Translations under genes and position numbers: made by a program
The notes under the pieces: generated by a model
The model's input: the letters and a program-made list of their open reading frames with translations, nothing else
What the model was told of the DNA's origin: nothing
Databases searched by the model: none
Shown: positions 26,179-34,341 of the stretch, piece after piece
Numbering within the stretch: the first letter of the stretch is position 1
Layout: each line of letters begins with the position of its first letter
DNA from: Fidelibacterota bacterium
Lineage (GTDB): Bacteria; Pseudomonadota; Alphaproteobacteria; Rhodospirillales; Rhodospirillaceae
DNA: 40,667 nt
Direction of reading: 5' to 3'
Assembly: GCA_947481595.1 (NCBI GenBank)
Contig: CANKHC010000004.1
Span: 1-40,667 of the forward strand

Positions 26179-27117
26179 TTACGCGGCCAGCAGTCCGCGG
26201 AAATAATGCACGGTGCGCGCCAGGCCTTCGTCGAGCGCCATCTTCGGCTCCCACTTCAAGGTGTCGCGGGCCTGGGAAATGTCGGGCTTGCGGCGCGTGG
26301 GGTCATCCTGCGGCAAAGGCTTGTGGATGATCTTGGACGACGACTTCGCGAGCTTGATGATCTTTTCAGCGAGCTCGAGGATCGTGTTCTCGACCGGGTT
26401 GCCGAGATTCATCGGGCCGGTGACGGCATCGGTGGCGGCCATGAGACGCACGAAGCCTTCGATCAGGTCGTCGACGTAGCAGAACGAACGCGTCTGGTCG
26501 CCTTTGCCATACACCGTGATGTCGTGGCCCTGCAGCGCCTGGACGATGAAGTTCGACACCACGCGGCCGTCGTTGGGCAGCATGCGCGGGCCATAGGTGT
26601 TGAAGATGCGCGCGACACGGATGCGCGTGCGGTGCTGGCGGAAATAATCGAAGAACAGGGTTTCGGCGCAGCGCTTGCCTTCATCGTAGCAGGCGCGCGG
26701 GCCGATGGGATTGACGTTGCCCCAATAGCTCTCGACCTGGGGGTGGACCGCCGGGTCGCCGTACACTTCGCTGGTCGAGGCCTGGAAGATCTTCGCCCGG
26801 GTGCGCTTGGCCAGGCCCAGCATGTTGATGGCGCCGTGCACGCTGGTCTTGGTGGTCTGCACCGGGTCGAACTGGTAGTGCACCGGCGAGGCTGGGCACG
26901 CCAGGTTGTAAATTTCGTCAGTTTCTACATATAGGGGAAACGTCACATCATGACGCATCAGCTCGAAGGCCGGATTGGCCAGGAGGGCAGCCACATTGGT
27001 GCGCCGGCCCGTGAAGAAGTTATCCACGCACAGCACTTCGTTCTTTTCGGCCAGAAGGCGTTCGCACAAATGGGAGCCGATGAATCCGGCGCCTCCCGTT
27101 ACCAAAATGCGTTTCAC
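26179..27117 (-). CDS. uxs: UDP-glucuronate decarboxylase (UDP-xylose synthase), NAD-dependent epimerase family
   Basis: Converts UDP-glucuronate to UDP-xylose. The product (312 residues) has the Rossmann motif [10 protein letters not shown] at the start, [25 protein letters not shown] (Uxs signature), [12 protein letters not shown] with the catalytic Ser/Thr and the YDEGK active-site Tyr-Lys pair. GTG 27117 is preferred to the in-frame GTG 15 bases upstream (27132) because GGGGA is spaced 5 bases before it and the Rossmann strand follows at once. Together with hldE it suggests LPS or capsule sugar synthesis. A dTDP-glucose dehydratase role is unlikely given the Uxs signature. Confidence 0.9.
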   Translation of the reverse strand: MKRILVTGGAGFIGSHLCERLLAEKNEVLCVDNFFTGRRTNVAALLANPAFELMRHDVTFPLYVETDEIYNLACPASPVHYQFDPVQTTKTSVHGAINMLGLAKRTRAKIFQASTSEVYGDPAVHPQVESYWGNVNPIGPRACYDEGKRCAETLFFDYFRQHRTRIRVARIFNTYGPRMLPNDGRVVSNFIVQALQGHDITVYGKGDQTRSFCYVDDLIEGFVRLMAATDAVTGPMNLGNPVENTILELAEKIIKLAKSSSKIIHKPLPQDDPTRRKPDISQARDTLKWEPKMALDEGLARTVHYFRGLLAA

Positions 27118-27246
27118 TGAATTCCCCGTCACGGCTGGTTCTTTGTTGTGGGGCGAATTGTCATCTGAGCGCCCTGATTAGAGTATTTATTAATCTTTTC
27201 CAAATGGTTACCGTGCAGACTCGCCCATGGAACAATGGTGCTGCAA

Positions 27247-27305
27247 AGGTGCGCGACAAGTGATTAAGAGTGTCGTAGGCCTTTATCTAGGGTTTTGTCG
27301 CACCT
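27247..27305 (+). promoter_or_regulatory. Switch-like inverted repeats upstream of the degenerate GGDEF-EAL pair
   Basis: AGGTG-CG-CGACAA (27247-27259) can pair with TTGTCG-CACCT (27295-27305), an 11-pair stem with a 2-base bulge. The same CGACA (27254-27258) can instead pair with TGTCG at 27271-27275. The two pairings exclude each other. The element lies 34 bases upstream of a small ORF with a strong ribosome binding site. No function is known. Confidence 0.4.
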
Positions 27306-27338
27306 CTCACCCATGAACGTCCCAGGGGAGAGCGCGCA

Positions 27339-27404
27339 ATGGTTGTGGAACGGACTTCGGCTAGCGAATTGAGTACCTCGGGCGATGCAGAATCAAGGCG
27401 GTAA
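27339..27404 (+). CDS. Possible 21-residue upstream ORF / leader peptide
   Basis: ATG 27339 has a good ribosome binding site (AGGGGAG, 27324-27330, 8-base spacing) and opens a 21-codon frame ending at TAA 27402-27404. It overlaps the start of the next gene (27385) by 20 bases in another frame. The downstream ATG has no visible ribosome binding site, so translation of the larger gene may depend on coupling to this ORF. Alternatively, it is the authentic N-terminus joined by a frameshift. The peptide has no recognisable motif. Confidence 0.35.
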   Translation: MVVERTSASELSTSGDAESRR

Positions 27405-28599
27405 GGGATATCAGGAGACGCTGCTGGTCGACACCCTCGACCGTATGCGGCGCAATCCGGAAGGCCGCAAGGTCGTGCATCTGCATCTGTCGCAGCTGAT
27501 GCCGCCGAATCGCACGCCCGTACGCATCAAGATCGTCACCCGCATGTTCCGCACGCTCGAGAGCGGGCGCAACGCGCAGATCTTCAGCCTGTCCAACGAC
27601 GACATGGTGATGATCATCACGGCCGGCGCACAGCGCGACGTCAACAACATCCTGCATCGCATCCGCAAGCTCTACGAAGGCGATCCCATCACCATGGATG
27701 ACGGTCAGGGCGCCGACAAGTTCGTCACCTGGTACGATCTGCAGCTCGACGCCGCCATGGCGATCCATGCCGCGCAGACCATGCGCCAGGAAGCCCAGCA
27801 GACGGGCCCGCGCGCGGTCATGCAGACAGCCCCCAGCCTGACGCCGGCCTTGCTCGACGAGGTGCAGAAGAAACTCGCCTTCGCCAACGTCGCACCGTTC
27901 ATCCGCGAGCAGGTGGCTTTGCGCGTCAACGCCGCCACCAAGGAAGCGTCGATCGAGTTCTACGAGTTCTTCCTCTCGGTGGGCGACATCCAGCGCGCCA
28001 TCGCGCCCAATCTCAATCTTCTCGGCGACCGCTGGCTGTTCCAAGACTTAAGCCGCACCATGGACCTGCGCATGCTGGAGACGGTGGCGCGTCATCCGCT
28101 GGTGCGCGGCAACGCCTGCATCAGCCTCAACCTCAATCTCGAGACCATCCTGACACCGGCTTTCGCCAACTTCCTGGAACGCATCGAGAAGGGCCAGAAG
28201 GTCATCGTCGAAGTGCAGGCGGTGGATCTGCTCACCAACATCAATATGTACCTCGATGTGCGGAACGTGCTCGCCAGCATGGGCCACGCCATCCTGATCG
28301 ACGGCCTTTCGACCACGACCTTGCAGATGCTCGACGTGGCCAGCATGAAGCCCGACTACGCCAAGATCGTCTGGGCGCCGGAGCTGCTCGACATGATGGA
28401 CCCCGCCAGCAACCGCAACGCGGGTCACATGGTCCAGGAGATCGGCACCGACAAAACGATTCTCTCGCGCTGCGATTCACCGGCAGCCCTGTCTTGGGGC
28501 CTGAAAACCGGCATCGCCGTGTTCCAAGGGCACTTCCTCGATCAGTTCAACAAAGCCCGCAAGAAATCCACGCCCGCGCCGGCGCGGCAGACGGCATAA
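27385..28599 (+). CDS. Degenerate GGDEF-EAL-like protein (paralogue 1)
   Basis: A 404-residue cytosolic protein without signal peptide or membrane segments. The N-terminal part (about 10-105) resembles a reduced GGDEF domain, with NDDM (71-74) where GG(D/E)EF would be. The C-terminal part (about 240-395) has the layout of an EAL domain: ISLNLNL (N249/N251), VIVEVQA (E276, but A279 where a metal-binding Glu belongs), ILIDGLS (D306, G307 in place of the Asp pair), and the ending VFQGHFL (380-386) equivalent to the VQGYLFG of EAL proteins. No EAL catalytic set is intact. It is paralogous to the next gene, which starts 9 bases after its stop. The start codon has no clear ribosome binding site. 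Confidence 0.6.
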   Translation: MQNQGGKGYQETLLVDTLDRMRRNPEGRKVVHLHLSQLMPPNRTPVRIKIVTRMFRTLESGRNAQIFSLSNDDMVMIITAGAQRDVNNILHRIRKLYEGDPITMDDGQGADKFVTWYDLQLDAAMAIHAAQTMRQEAQQTGPRAVMQTAPSLTPALLDEVQKKLAFANVAPFIREQVALRVNAATKEASIEFYEFFLSVGDIQRAIAPNLNLLGDRWLFQDLSRTMDLRMLETVARHPLVRGNACISLNLNLETILTPAFANFLERIEKGQKVIVEVQAVDLLTNINMYLDVRNVLASMGHAILIDGLSTTTLQMLDVASMKPDYAKIVWAPELLDMMDPASNRNAGHMVQEIGTDKTILSRCDSPAALSWGLKTGIAVFQGHFLDQFNKARKKSTPAPARQTA

Positions 28600-28608
28600 G
28601 GAGCGGGC

Positions 28609-29871
28609 ATGTCGGATCAAAAACCCGCCGCGGCTCCGGCCGGATCTGCCACCAACCCGCTGGGCGAAAGCCACGAAGCGCGGTTCCTCGACGAAATCCG
28701 CGGGCTTGATCCCGCCGCCCGCGGCAAAGGCGTGATCCGCCTGCATTTGTCGCGCCTGGCGCCTGAGAACCGCGACAAGCAGAACCTGCGCAACGCCGAG
28801 ACGGTCTTCGACGATCTCACGCGCACGCGCTCCGCTTGGCTCTACCGCCTGCGCAATTCCGATCTGATGGTTGTCTTCGAGCGCCATGAGAACGATGCCG
28901 CCGAAGCCGCGGTCCTCAAGCTGCTCAAGCTGTGGGAACGCGATCCCTTGATGCAAAAGGCGCGCGCCGACGCGCGCAAGAACCGCCTGTCGAGCTGGTT
29001 CGACATGCAGGCGGACTTCGACAAGCTCCTCACCTTCGCCATGCGCCAGGCGGCGACCACCGAGAAGTCGACGCGCAAGACCCTGCCCGAGCTGATCGCT
29101 AAGCGTGAACTGCACCGCAACAACCCCGAGCGCGGCGTGCCGATCACACCGCTCGAACTCGGCAAGGCCGAAGCGGCATTGGAGCGCGTCGATCTTTCCA
29201 GCTTCACACGCCGCCAGCCGGTGTGCGCTTTCGTGGAAGATGGGAAGCCTGAAATTGTTTTCACCGAGGTCTTTGTCTCGATCGCCGATCTGCGCGAGAC
29301 CTTGATGCCGCGCACCGACATCACCGCCAACCCCTGGCTGTTCTCGCACCTCACACAAACCCTCGACCGGCGCGTCATGGCGCAGATCTCGCGCCGCGAA
29401 GACCGCACGCTGCTGCGCGACGGCTTCTCGATCAATGTGAACGTCTCCACCGTGCTGTCGGAAGAGTTTCTGGCCTTTGACGATGACTTCGCGCCGTCGA
29501 GCCAGGATGTGGTGCTGGAGATGCGCATCGAAGACATCTTCGCCGATCCGGCCAGCTTCGCCTTCGCGCGCGATTTCGTCATGGAGCGCGGCTACCGCAT
29601 CTGCATCGACGGATTGAACCTCAATACCTTCCCCTACGGCGACGCCAATCGTCTCGGTGTGGCCTATGCCAAGTTGGCCTGGACGCCGGACCTGGGGGCC
29701 TTCATCGGCACCACGCAGGGGCAGGAATTCAAGCAGATGATCCGCGACCGCAAGAAGGGCCGCACCATCCTCGCACGCTGCGATTCCGACGCCTCCGTGA
29801 AGGTCGGCCAGCAGCTCGGCATCACACTGTTTCAAGGCCGTTACGTCGACACCGTCGCGCGCGGCCGCTAG
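28609..29871 (+). CDS. Degenerate GGDEF-EAL-like protein (paralogue 2)
   Basis: A 420-residue protein, similar throughout to the preceding gene: VIRLHLSRLAPENR matches VVHLHLSQLMPPNR, RLRNSDLMVVF (N83-S84-D85-L86) stands at the GGDEF position, SINVNVS (N276/N278), VVLEMRI (E304, I307 instead of the second Glu), ICIDGLNL (D334-G335), AYAKLAW and ITLFQGRYVD at the end. Metal- and substrate-binding residues of a c-di-GMP phosphodiesterase are mostly missing, so a binding or scaffold role is more likely than catalysis. The ATG at 28609 has TAAGGAG about 7 bases upstream. The first ~25 residues are Ala/Pro-rich. Two tandem paralogues suggest duplication and possibly heterodimer formation. Confidence 0.6.
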   Translation: MSDQKPAAAPAGSATNPLGESHEARFLDEIRGLDPAARGKGVIRLHLSRLAPENRDKQNLRNAETVFDDLTRTRSAWLYRLRNSDLMVVFERHENDAAEAAVLKLLKLWERDPLMQKARADARKNRLSSWFDMQADFDKLLTFAMRQAATTEKSTRKTLPELIAKRELHRNNPERGVPITPLELGKAEAALERVDLSSFTRRQPVCAFVEDGKPEIVFTEVFVSIADLRETLMPRTDITANPWLFSHLTQTLDRRVMAQISRREDRTLLRDGFSINVNVSTVLSEEFLAFDDDFAPSSQDVVLEMRIEDIFADPASFAFARDFVMERGYRICIDGLNLNTFPYGDANRLGVAYAKLAWTPDLGAFIGTTQGQEFKQMIRDRKKGRTILARCDSDASVKVGQQLGITLFQGRYVDTVARGR

Positions 29872-29899
29872 CCCCGCTTTACGTTAACTTTCGCATCGG

Positions 29900-29927
29900 T
29901 TGACCTCGCGACGTTGATCGCCATACT
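29900..29927 (+). promoter_or_regulatory. Candidate promoter for the SYLF-domain gene
   Basis: TTGACC (29900-29905) and CATACT (29922-29927), 16 bases apart, lie 51 bases upstream of the ATG at 29979. The -35 is strong and the -10 moderate. Prediction from motif only. Confidence 0.45.
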
Positions 29928-29978
29928 TCGGACGCACTTTTTGGTCAGCGTTGCGCGACCTCATCATCGGAGAGACTC

Positions 29979-30686
29979 ATGCCGAAGACCCTTTCGCGCC
30001 GACAGTTTGCTGCGGGCATTGCCCTCTCCGCTGTGGTTCTCACAGCACCTGCCCACGCCGCGGACGACACCATGGCCGCCCGCGCGACCCTCGACGAGGC
30101 CGCGATCACCGTCGAGCGCGTGCGCGAAGAGACCAAGGGCGGCAACGAACTCGACAATATGCTGTCGCGGGCCAAGGGTGTCTTGATCATCCCGTCCTAT
30201 TACAAAGCCGGGTTTATCGTCGGCGGTGCTTACGGCGACGGTGTGCTGATGACGCGCCAGCCCGACGGCAATTTCGGCGATCCGGCTTTTTACCGCATGA
30301 CCTCGGGCTCGATCGGTCTGCAGATCGGCATGCAGTCGGCGGCGGTGGTCTTCATGATCCTGACCGAAAAGGGCATGAGCGCCGTGCTGAACGACGAATT
30401 CAAATTAGGCGCCAATGTCGGCATGTCGATCGGCTCCATCGGCGTGGGCGCCGAAGCCGCCACCACCACCAACGTCGGCAACGACATTGTCGCCTATTCC
30501 AAGAACTCCGGCCTGTTCGCCGGCGGTGCGCTCGAAGGTGCGGTGATCAAACCGCGCAAGGATTGGAACGCCGCCGTCTACGGTGTCGATAACGACAACC
30601 CCAATGCCATCGTCCAGCGCAGCCGCCTGTCGGCGGCCGCGCGTCTGAAAGACGTGCTGGCGAAGGGCTCCGCCCCCGCTCAGTAA
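29979..30686 (+). CDS. Exported SYLF/YSC84-domain lipid-binding protein
   Basis: A 235-residue exported protein. The N-terminus MPKTLSRRQFAAGIAL carries a twin-arginine motif (SRRQF) and a hydrophobic core, with likely cleavage after AHA at residue 27, so Tat export is plausible. The mature part is a SYLF (Ysc84/DUF500) domain: LDNMLSRAKGVLIIPSYYKAGF read in two parts, GGAYGDGVLM, GSIGLQIGMQSAAVVFMIL and a Gly-rich C-terminal half. SYLF domains bind phosphoinositides or other lipids in eukaryotes; the bacterial role is unclear. GGAGAGAC precedes the ATG. It converges with the LpoA-like gene, 4 bases apart. Confidence 0.88.
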   Translation: MPKTLSRRQFAAGIALSAVVLTAPAHAADDTMAARATLDEAAITVERVREETKGGNELDNMLSRAKGVLIIPSYYKAGFIVGGAYGDGVLMTRQPDGNFGDPAFYRMTSGSIGLQIGMQSAAVVFMILTEKGMSAVLNDEFKLGANVGMSIGSIGVGAEAATTTNVGNDIVAYSKNSGLFAGGALEGAVIKPRKDWNAAVYGVDNDNPNAIVQRSRLSAAARLKDVLAKGSAPAQ

Positions 30687-30690
30687 AGAG

Positions 30691-32139
30691 TTATTGAGTC
30701 GCGTCCACGAAGCTGGTCGGCGCCGCTTCGACTTGCGTGGCGCCGTCGCGCGTCACCTGCATCATGGCAAAGCCGCGCTGCGACAATCCATTCGGCAAGA
30801 AGCGGAAGATTCCATCGACGCCGGCAAAGCCGGTGCTGGCGGTGAGCGAGCTCGCCGAAAACGGATTGACGGCAATCGTGCGCGAAAGCACCGCCGCTAA
30901 AGCCACGGCGTCATAGCCGTGACTGGCGATAGCCGGCGGCACTTGGCCATAGAATTCACGGTAGCGCGTGAGGAACTGACGCGTGGTGTCCGGCGGCGGG
31001 GCCGGATAAATGCCCCCGACCATGACCGGCTCGCGGCCCAGCCCCGGCGCGTTCCACAATAACGTGCCCAGCAACTGCACACGGCCCGGGTCGATGTCGA
31101 AGAAGGGCAGCAAGGTCGCCGCTTGCGTGAGGCGCGTGCCCTGATCGGGCAGGAGAATGGTGTCGAAGTCGACTTCGCCGATGGTGTCGAGGCGCTCAAG
31201 ACGTTTCAGGGCGAGCTGCGAAATCTCATCTTCTTTGCCGGCGAGTTCGGCGCGCTGGGCGGCGAGGGTTTGCTGGCGCGTCTCATAGGAGGCGAGGTTG
31301 CGCACGACGTCGTTCAGGTCCTTGCCGTCTTCTTGATAGAACGCGACCTGCGCCAGTGCCGTGCCCGTCGCCGGCGCCAGCTGTTTCATGGATTCGACCA
31401 CCGACTGGCCGTAGGCGGAATTTGGCGCCAGCACGGCGACGCGCTTAAAGCCCTTGCTGCCGGCGTAGCCGATGATCTGGCGCACCTGTTCGTGCACCAG
31501 GAAGCCCATGACGAAAACATTGGGGCCGGCGATGGTGGGGTCGGTGGAGAAGGAGACGACGTTGACGCCGGCGGCAGCCGCCAGGGGGCCGATGGCCCGT
31601 GCCTCGGCCGAAAACAGCGGCCCGAGAATCATCTGTGTGCCGTGGGAGATCGCCAAGGTGGCGGCTTCCGTAGCCCCTTCCGGCGTGCCCTTGGTGTCAT
31701 AGGACTGCAGAACAAAACGCTCGTCGCCGATGTCGAACAGCGCCATTTCGGCGGCGTTCAGCAGCGCCTGGCCCACGGGTGCTGCGTCACCGGTCAGCGG
31801 CACCAGCAGGGCAACGCGGACCAAGCCTTGCGCGTCGGGGCTGGGGCGCACCGGCGTGGCCGGCGACGGCGAGAAGGCGCCGGGCGCTTGGGCATCGGGT
31901 GAAAGACCGGGGATCAATGAATTCTGCGGCAAGACGGCGCGGCCCGCAGGGGCGGCCTGAAGCGTGGAGGTTGGCGCCGTCGAGGTCGGTTTGGCGGCTT
32001 GCGGCTGTTGGACGGGACCGGCGGGTGCTACTTGTGGCTGTCCGCCGCAGGCGGCAAGCATGAGCACCCCGGCGACGGCGGCAAGGCGCAGCGTTTGTGA
32101 GACCCATGAAACACGGCAAGAAAACAACAGGTCGCGCAA
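30691..32139 (-). CDS. LpoA-like penicillin-binding protein activator / periplasmic-binding-fold lipoprotein
   Basis: A 482-residue lipoprotein precursor with the lipobox LAAC (lipidated C31), a Pro/Ala/Gln-rich linker (about 35-100) and a type I periplasmic binding fold (about 105-470; VALLVPLTGDAAPVGQALLNA, AATLAISHGTQMILGPLFSAE, VAVLAPNSAYGQSVVESM). The start is TTG 32139, well supported by GGAGGA (32145-32150 on this strand) 5 bases upstream. In E. coli the order is rsmI-lpoA-yraN; here the gene is divergent from rsmI-yraN, which supports the LpoA link. It lacks the N-terminal TPR domain of E. coli LpoA. Branched-chain amino acid binding is the alternative. Confidence 0.82.
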   Translation of the reverse strand: MRDLLFSCRVSWVSQTLRLAAVAGVLMLAACGGQPQVAPAGPVQQPQAAKPTSTAPTSTLQAAPAGRAVLPQNSLIPGLSPDAQAPGAFSPSPATPVRPSPDAQGLVRVALLVPLTGDAAPVGQALLNAAEMALFDIGDERFVLQSYDTKGTPEGATEAATLAISHGTQMILGPLFSAEARAIGPLAAAAGVNVVSFSTDPTIAGPNVFVMGFLVHEQVRQIIGYAGSKGFKRVAVLAPNSAYGQSVVESMKQLAPATGTALAQVAFYQEDGKDLNDVVRNLASYETRQQTLAAQRAELAGKEDEISQLALKRLERLDTIGEVDFDTILLPDQGTRLTQAATLLPFFDIDPGRVQLLGTLLWNAPGLGREPVMVGGIYPAPPPDTTRQFLTRYREFYGQVPPAIASHGYDAVALAAVLSRTIAVNPFSASSLTASTGFAGVDGIFRFLPNGLSQRGFAMMQVTRDGATQVEAAPTSFVDATQ

Positions 32140-33068
32140 CGGCGTCCTCCAAGCATCAAGCGGGCAAACAGTCCGAACCGGGGGAACCTATCCCCGCCAC
32201 CGTGACAAGTAAATCCGGGGCAATTAAGGCGAAACTGCCCGGGGCCTTGTACGTGGTGGCCACACCGATCGGAAATCTTGGCGACATCAGCGCCCGGGCG
32301 CTGGAGACGCTGAACAATGTCGACGTAATCGCCTGTGAAGATACGCGCGTGACCGGGATTTTGTTGCAACGGTTCGCCATCACCACCCCCATGACGCCGT
32401 ATCACGACCACAACGCCGAACGCGCCCGCCCGCAACTGATCGCGCGGCTGCAGGAAGGTGCCGCGGTGGCGCTGGTGTCCGACGCCGGCACGCCGCTGAT
32501 CTCGGACCCAGGTTACAAGCTGGTGCGCGCCTGTGCTGATGCGGGGATCGCTTGCATCCCGCTGCCGGGGCCTTCGGCATTGGTGGCGGCCCTGTCGGTG
32601 GCGGGCCTGCCGACGGACCAGGTGCTGTTCGCGGGTTTCCTGCCCGCCAAATCGGGCGCGCGGCGCGAGACGGTGCAAGGCTTGAAGACCCTCGCGGCGA
32701 CGTTGGTGTTCTATGAAGCACCGCAGCGCATCACTGAGAGCCTTCGCGACCTGGCGGCAGTGCTGGGGCCGCGCGCGGCAGCGGTGTGCCGCGAGCTTTC
32801 CAAAATGCACGAGGAGATCCGCCGCGGCACCCTTGCCGAGCTGGCGGCGGCTTACGAAGCCGGCGCCACGGCCCGGGGCGAGATCGTGATTGTTGTGGCA
32901 GGCGCAGCGGTTGAGCAGGCCGCGGTGGACGACGCGGAGATCGACGCGGCATTGCGTGACGCACTCGCCACCATGAGCGTGCGCGACGCCGCCGAAACCG
33001 TGGCGCAAGCGCTGAACCAGCCCAAGCGGCAGATCTATGCCCGTGCCTTGGTCTTGGGCAAGAAATGA
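32106..33068 (+). CDS. rsmI: 16S rRNA (cytidine(1402)-2'-O)-methyltransferase RsmI
   Basis: SAM-dependent enzyme that 2'-O-methylates C1402 of 16S rRNA. Core motifs are LYVVATPIGNLGD, CEDTRVTG, LVSDAGTPLISDPGY and LPGPSALVAALSVAGLP. From ATG 32106 the product is 320 residues, with an unusual Lys-rich, low-complexity N-terminus of about 50 residues. GTG 32097 and GTG 32202 are alternative starts; the last would give a product closer to family length and avoid the 34-base overlap with the divergent lipoprotein gene. The stop overlaps the yraN start (ATGA). Confidence 0.93.
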   Translation: MKHGKKTTGRATASSKHQAGKQSEPGEPIPATVTSKSGAIKAKLPGALYVVATPIGNLGDISARALETLNNVDVIACEDTRVTGILLQRFAITTPMTPYHDHNAERARPQLIARLQEGAAVALVSDAGTPLISDPGYKLVRACADAGIACIPLPGPSALVAALSVAGLPTDQVLFAGFLPAKSGARRETVQGLKTLAATLVFYEAPQRITESLRDLAAVLGPRAAAVCRELSKMHEEIRRGTLAELAAAYEAGATARGEIVIVVAGAAVEQAAVDDAEIDAALRDALATMSVRDAAETVAQALNQPKRQIYARALVLGKK

Positions 33069-33436
33069 GCGAGACCCGCACACGCGCTGAAAAACGCGGG
33101 CGGTTTGCGGAAAATGTGTGTGTGGCCGCTTTGCGGCTGACCGGCTGGCGGATCCTCGCCCGGCGCATGACAGCCGCACGCGGCCTTGGTCTTGGCGAGG
33201 TCGATATCGTCGCCAAACGGGGGCGAACCTTGGCGTTCATCGAGGTCAAAGCGCGCGCCAGCGAAGCCGATGCGCTGGAATCGGTGACAGGGGCACAGCG
33301 CGCCCGTATCGCCCGGGCGGCCGAGGTCTACGTCCAGCGCCACGGTGAGCACGCCGACTGCGATGTTCGCTTTGATGTGATGATCCTGACAGGCGGATTG
33401 TGGCCGCGGCGTATTGCCGACGCATGGCGGCCCTGA
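33065..33436 (+). CDS. yraN: YraN family putative endonuclease (UPF0102)
   Basis: A 123-residue protein with a PD-(D/E)XK-like, Holliday-junction-resolvase-related fold: RAEKRGRFAENV, GEVDIVAKRG and LAFIEVKAR, giving the conserved E, D and E-x-K. Its biochemical role is unproven in most bacteria. The ATG overlaps the rsmI stop, and the rsmI-yraN order is conserved across proteobacteria. Confidence 0.93.
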   Translation: MSETRTRAEKRGRFAENVCVAALRLTGWRILARRMTAARGLGLGEVDIVAKRGRTLAFIEVKARASEADALESVTGAQRARIARAAEVYVQRHGEHADCDVRFDVMILTGGLWPRRIADAWRP

Positions 33437-33467
33437 ATATGATGCGGATGGCAGCAAGGACCGTGAA

Positions 33468-34322
33468 GTGGCAGCGACGGAATCAGTGAAGGCGGCGCTG
33501 GCGAAAATCGCCGGCCAGGACGACGCCGTGATCGACGTCGCCGAGGCTGCGCTGCTGCTCGCCTCCTTCGATCATCCGGCCTCCGACCTGCAGATCTATC
33601 GCGAGCACCTCAAAGCCATCGCCGAAGCCGTGCATGACGCGAGCGTCGCCGCTGGCATCGACCTTGAGAACCCCGCGCCGGAGGAGATGGCGCAGATGCT
33701 CAACAAGGTGCTGGTGGAGGAATTCCGCTACGCCGGCGATGAAGACACCTATGACGACCTCGACAACGCCAACCTGATGCGCGTGATCGAGCGCCGCCGC
33801 GGCCTGCCTGTCGCGCTGGGCATACTTTATATATACGCCGCGCGCGCCCAGGGCTGGGGCGCGGCCGGGCTGAATTTCCCGGGCCACTTCCTCATCCGCC
33901 TGGAAAGCCTCGACGGCCGGCGCGTGATCATCGATCCCTTCCACGCCGGGCGCCTGATGGAGACCCAGGCCTTGCGCGAACTGCTCAAGCTCGTGCGCCA
34001 GGATGCGGCGGCGGAACTGGAATCGGCGCACTACAAGCCGGTGAGCAACCGCGATGTGCTGATCCTCCTGCAGAACAATGTGAAGACGCGGCGCATGGAG
34101 TTGAACGAAGTGGCCGGCGCACTCGACGCCCTCGCCAGCATGCAGGTCCTCGATCCGGAGAACGCCGGGCTCTGGCGCGAGGCGGGTGTGATGCACATGC
34201 GCCTGGGCCACCTCAAACATGCCGTGGAAGCCTTCGAAGGATTCGTCGCCCGCGCGCCGGAAGGACCGGACCGGCGCAAGATCGGCCAAGTGGTGCAGGA
34301 ACTGCGCGAGCGGCTGCACTGA
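33468..34322 (+). CDS. SirB1 family transglutaminase-like/TPR protein
   Basis: A 284-residue protein of the SirB1/DUF-type transglutaminase-like family. The N-terminal half has ALLLASFDHPASDLQIY and the core ERRRGLPVALGILYIYAARAQGW read in two parts, then LNFPGHFLIRL and VIIDPFHAGRLM, where GHF-type and D residues match the family. The catalytic Cys of true transglutaminases is not seen. The C-terminus (about 215-284) is TPR-like. GTG 33468 is chosen over TTG 33414 because AAGGA (33456-33460) is spaced 7 bases upstream and the length becomes typical. It lies between yraN and gshB. Confidence 0.88.
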   Translation: MAATESVKAALAKIAGQDDAVIDVAEAALLLASFDHPASDLQIYREHLKAIAEAVHDASVAAGIDLENPAPEEMAQMLNKVLVEEFRYAGDEDTYDDLDNANLMRVIERRRGLPVALGILYIYAARAQGWGAAGLNFPGHFLIRLESLDGRRVIIDPFHAGRLMETQALRELLKLVRQDAAAELESAHYKPVSNRDVLILLQNNVKTRRMELNEVAGALDALASMQVLDPENAGLWREAGVMHMRLGHLKHAVEAFEGFVARAPEGPDRRKIGQVVQELRERLH

Positions 34323-34341
34323 GTAACGCGCGGGGGGATTA

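Noticed and set aside
27385-29871. Active c-di-GMP phosphodiesterases
   Set aside because: Neither protein has an EAL motif, the DDFG Asp pair or the second Glu of the metal site.
33414-33467. Upstream TTG start of the SirB1-type gene
   Set aside because: It lies inside yraN with no ribosome binding site, while GTG 33468 has AAGGA at correct spacing.
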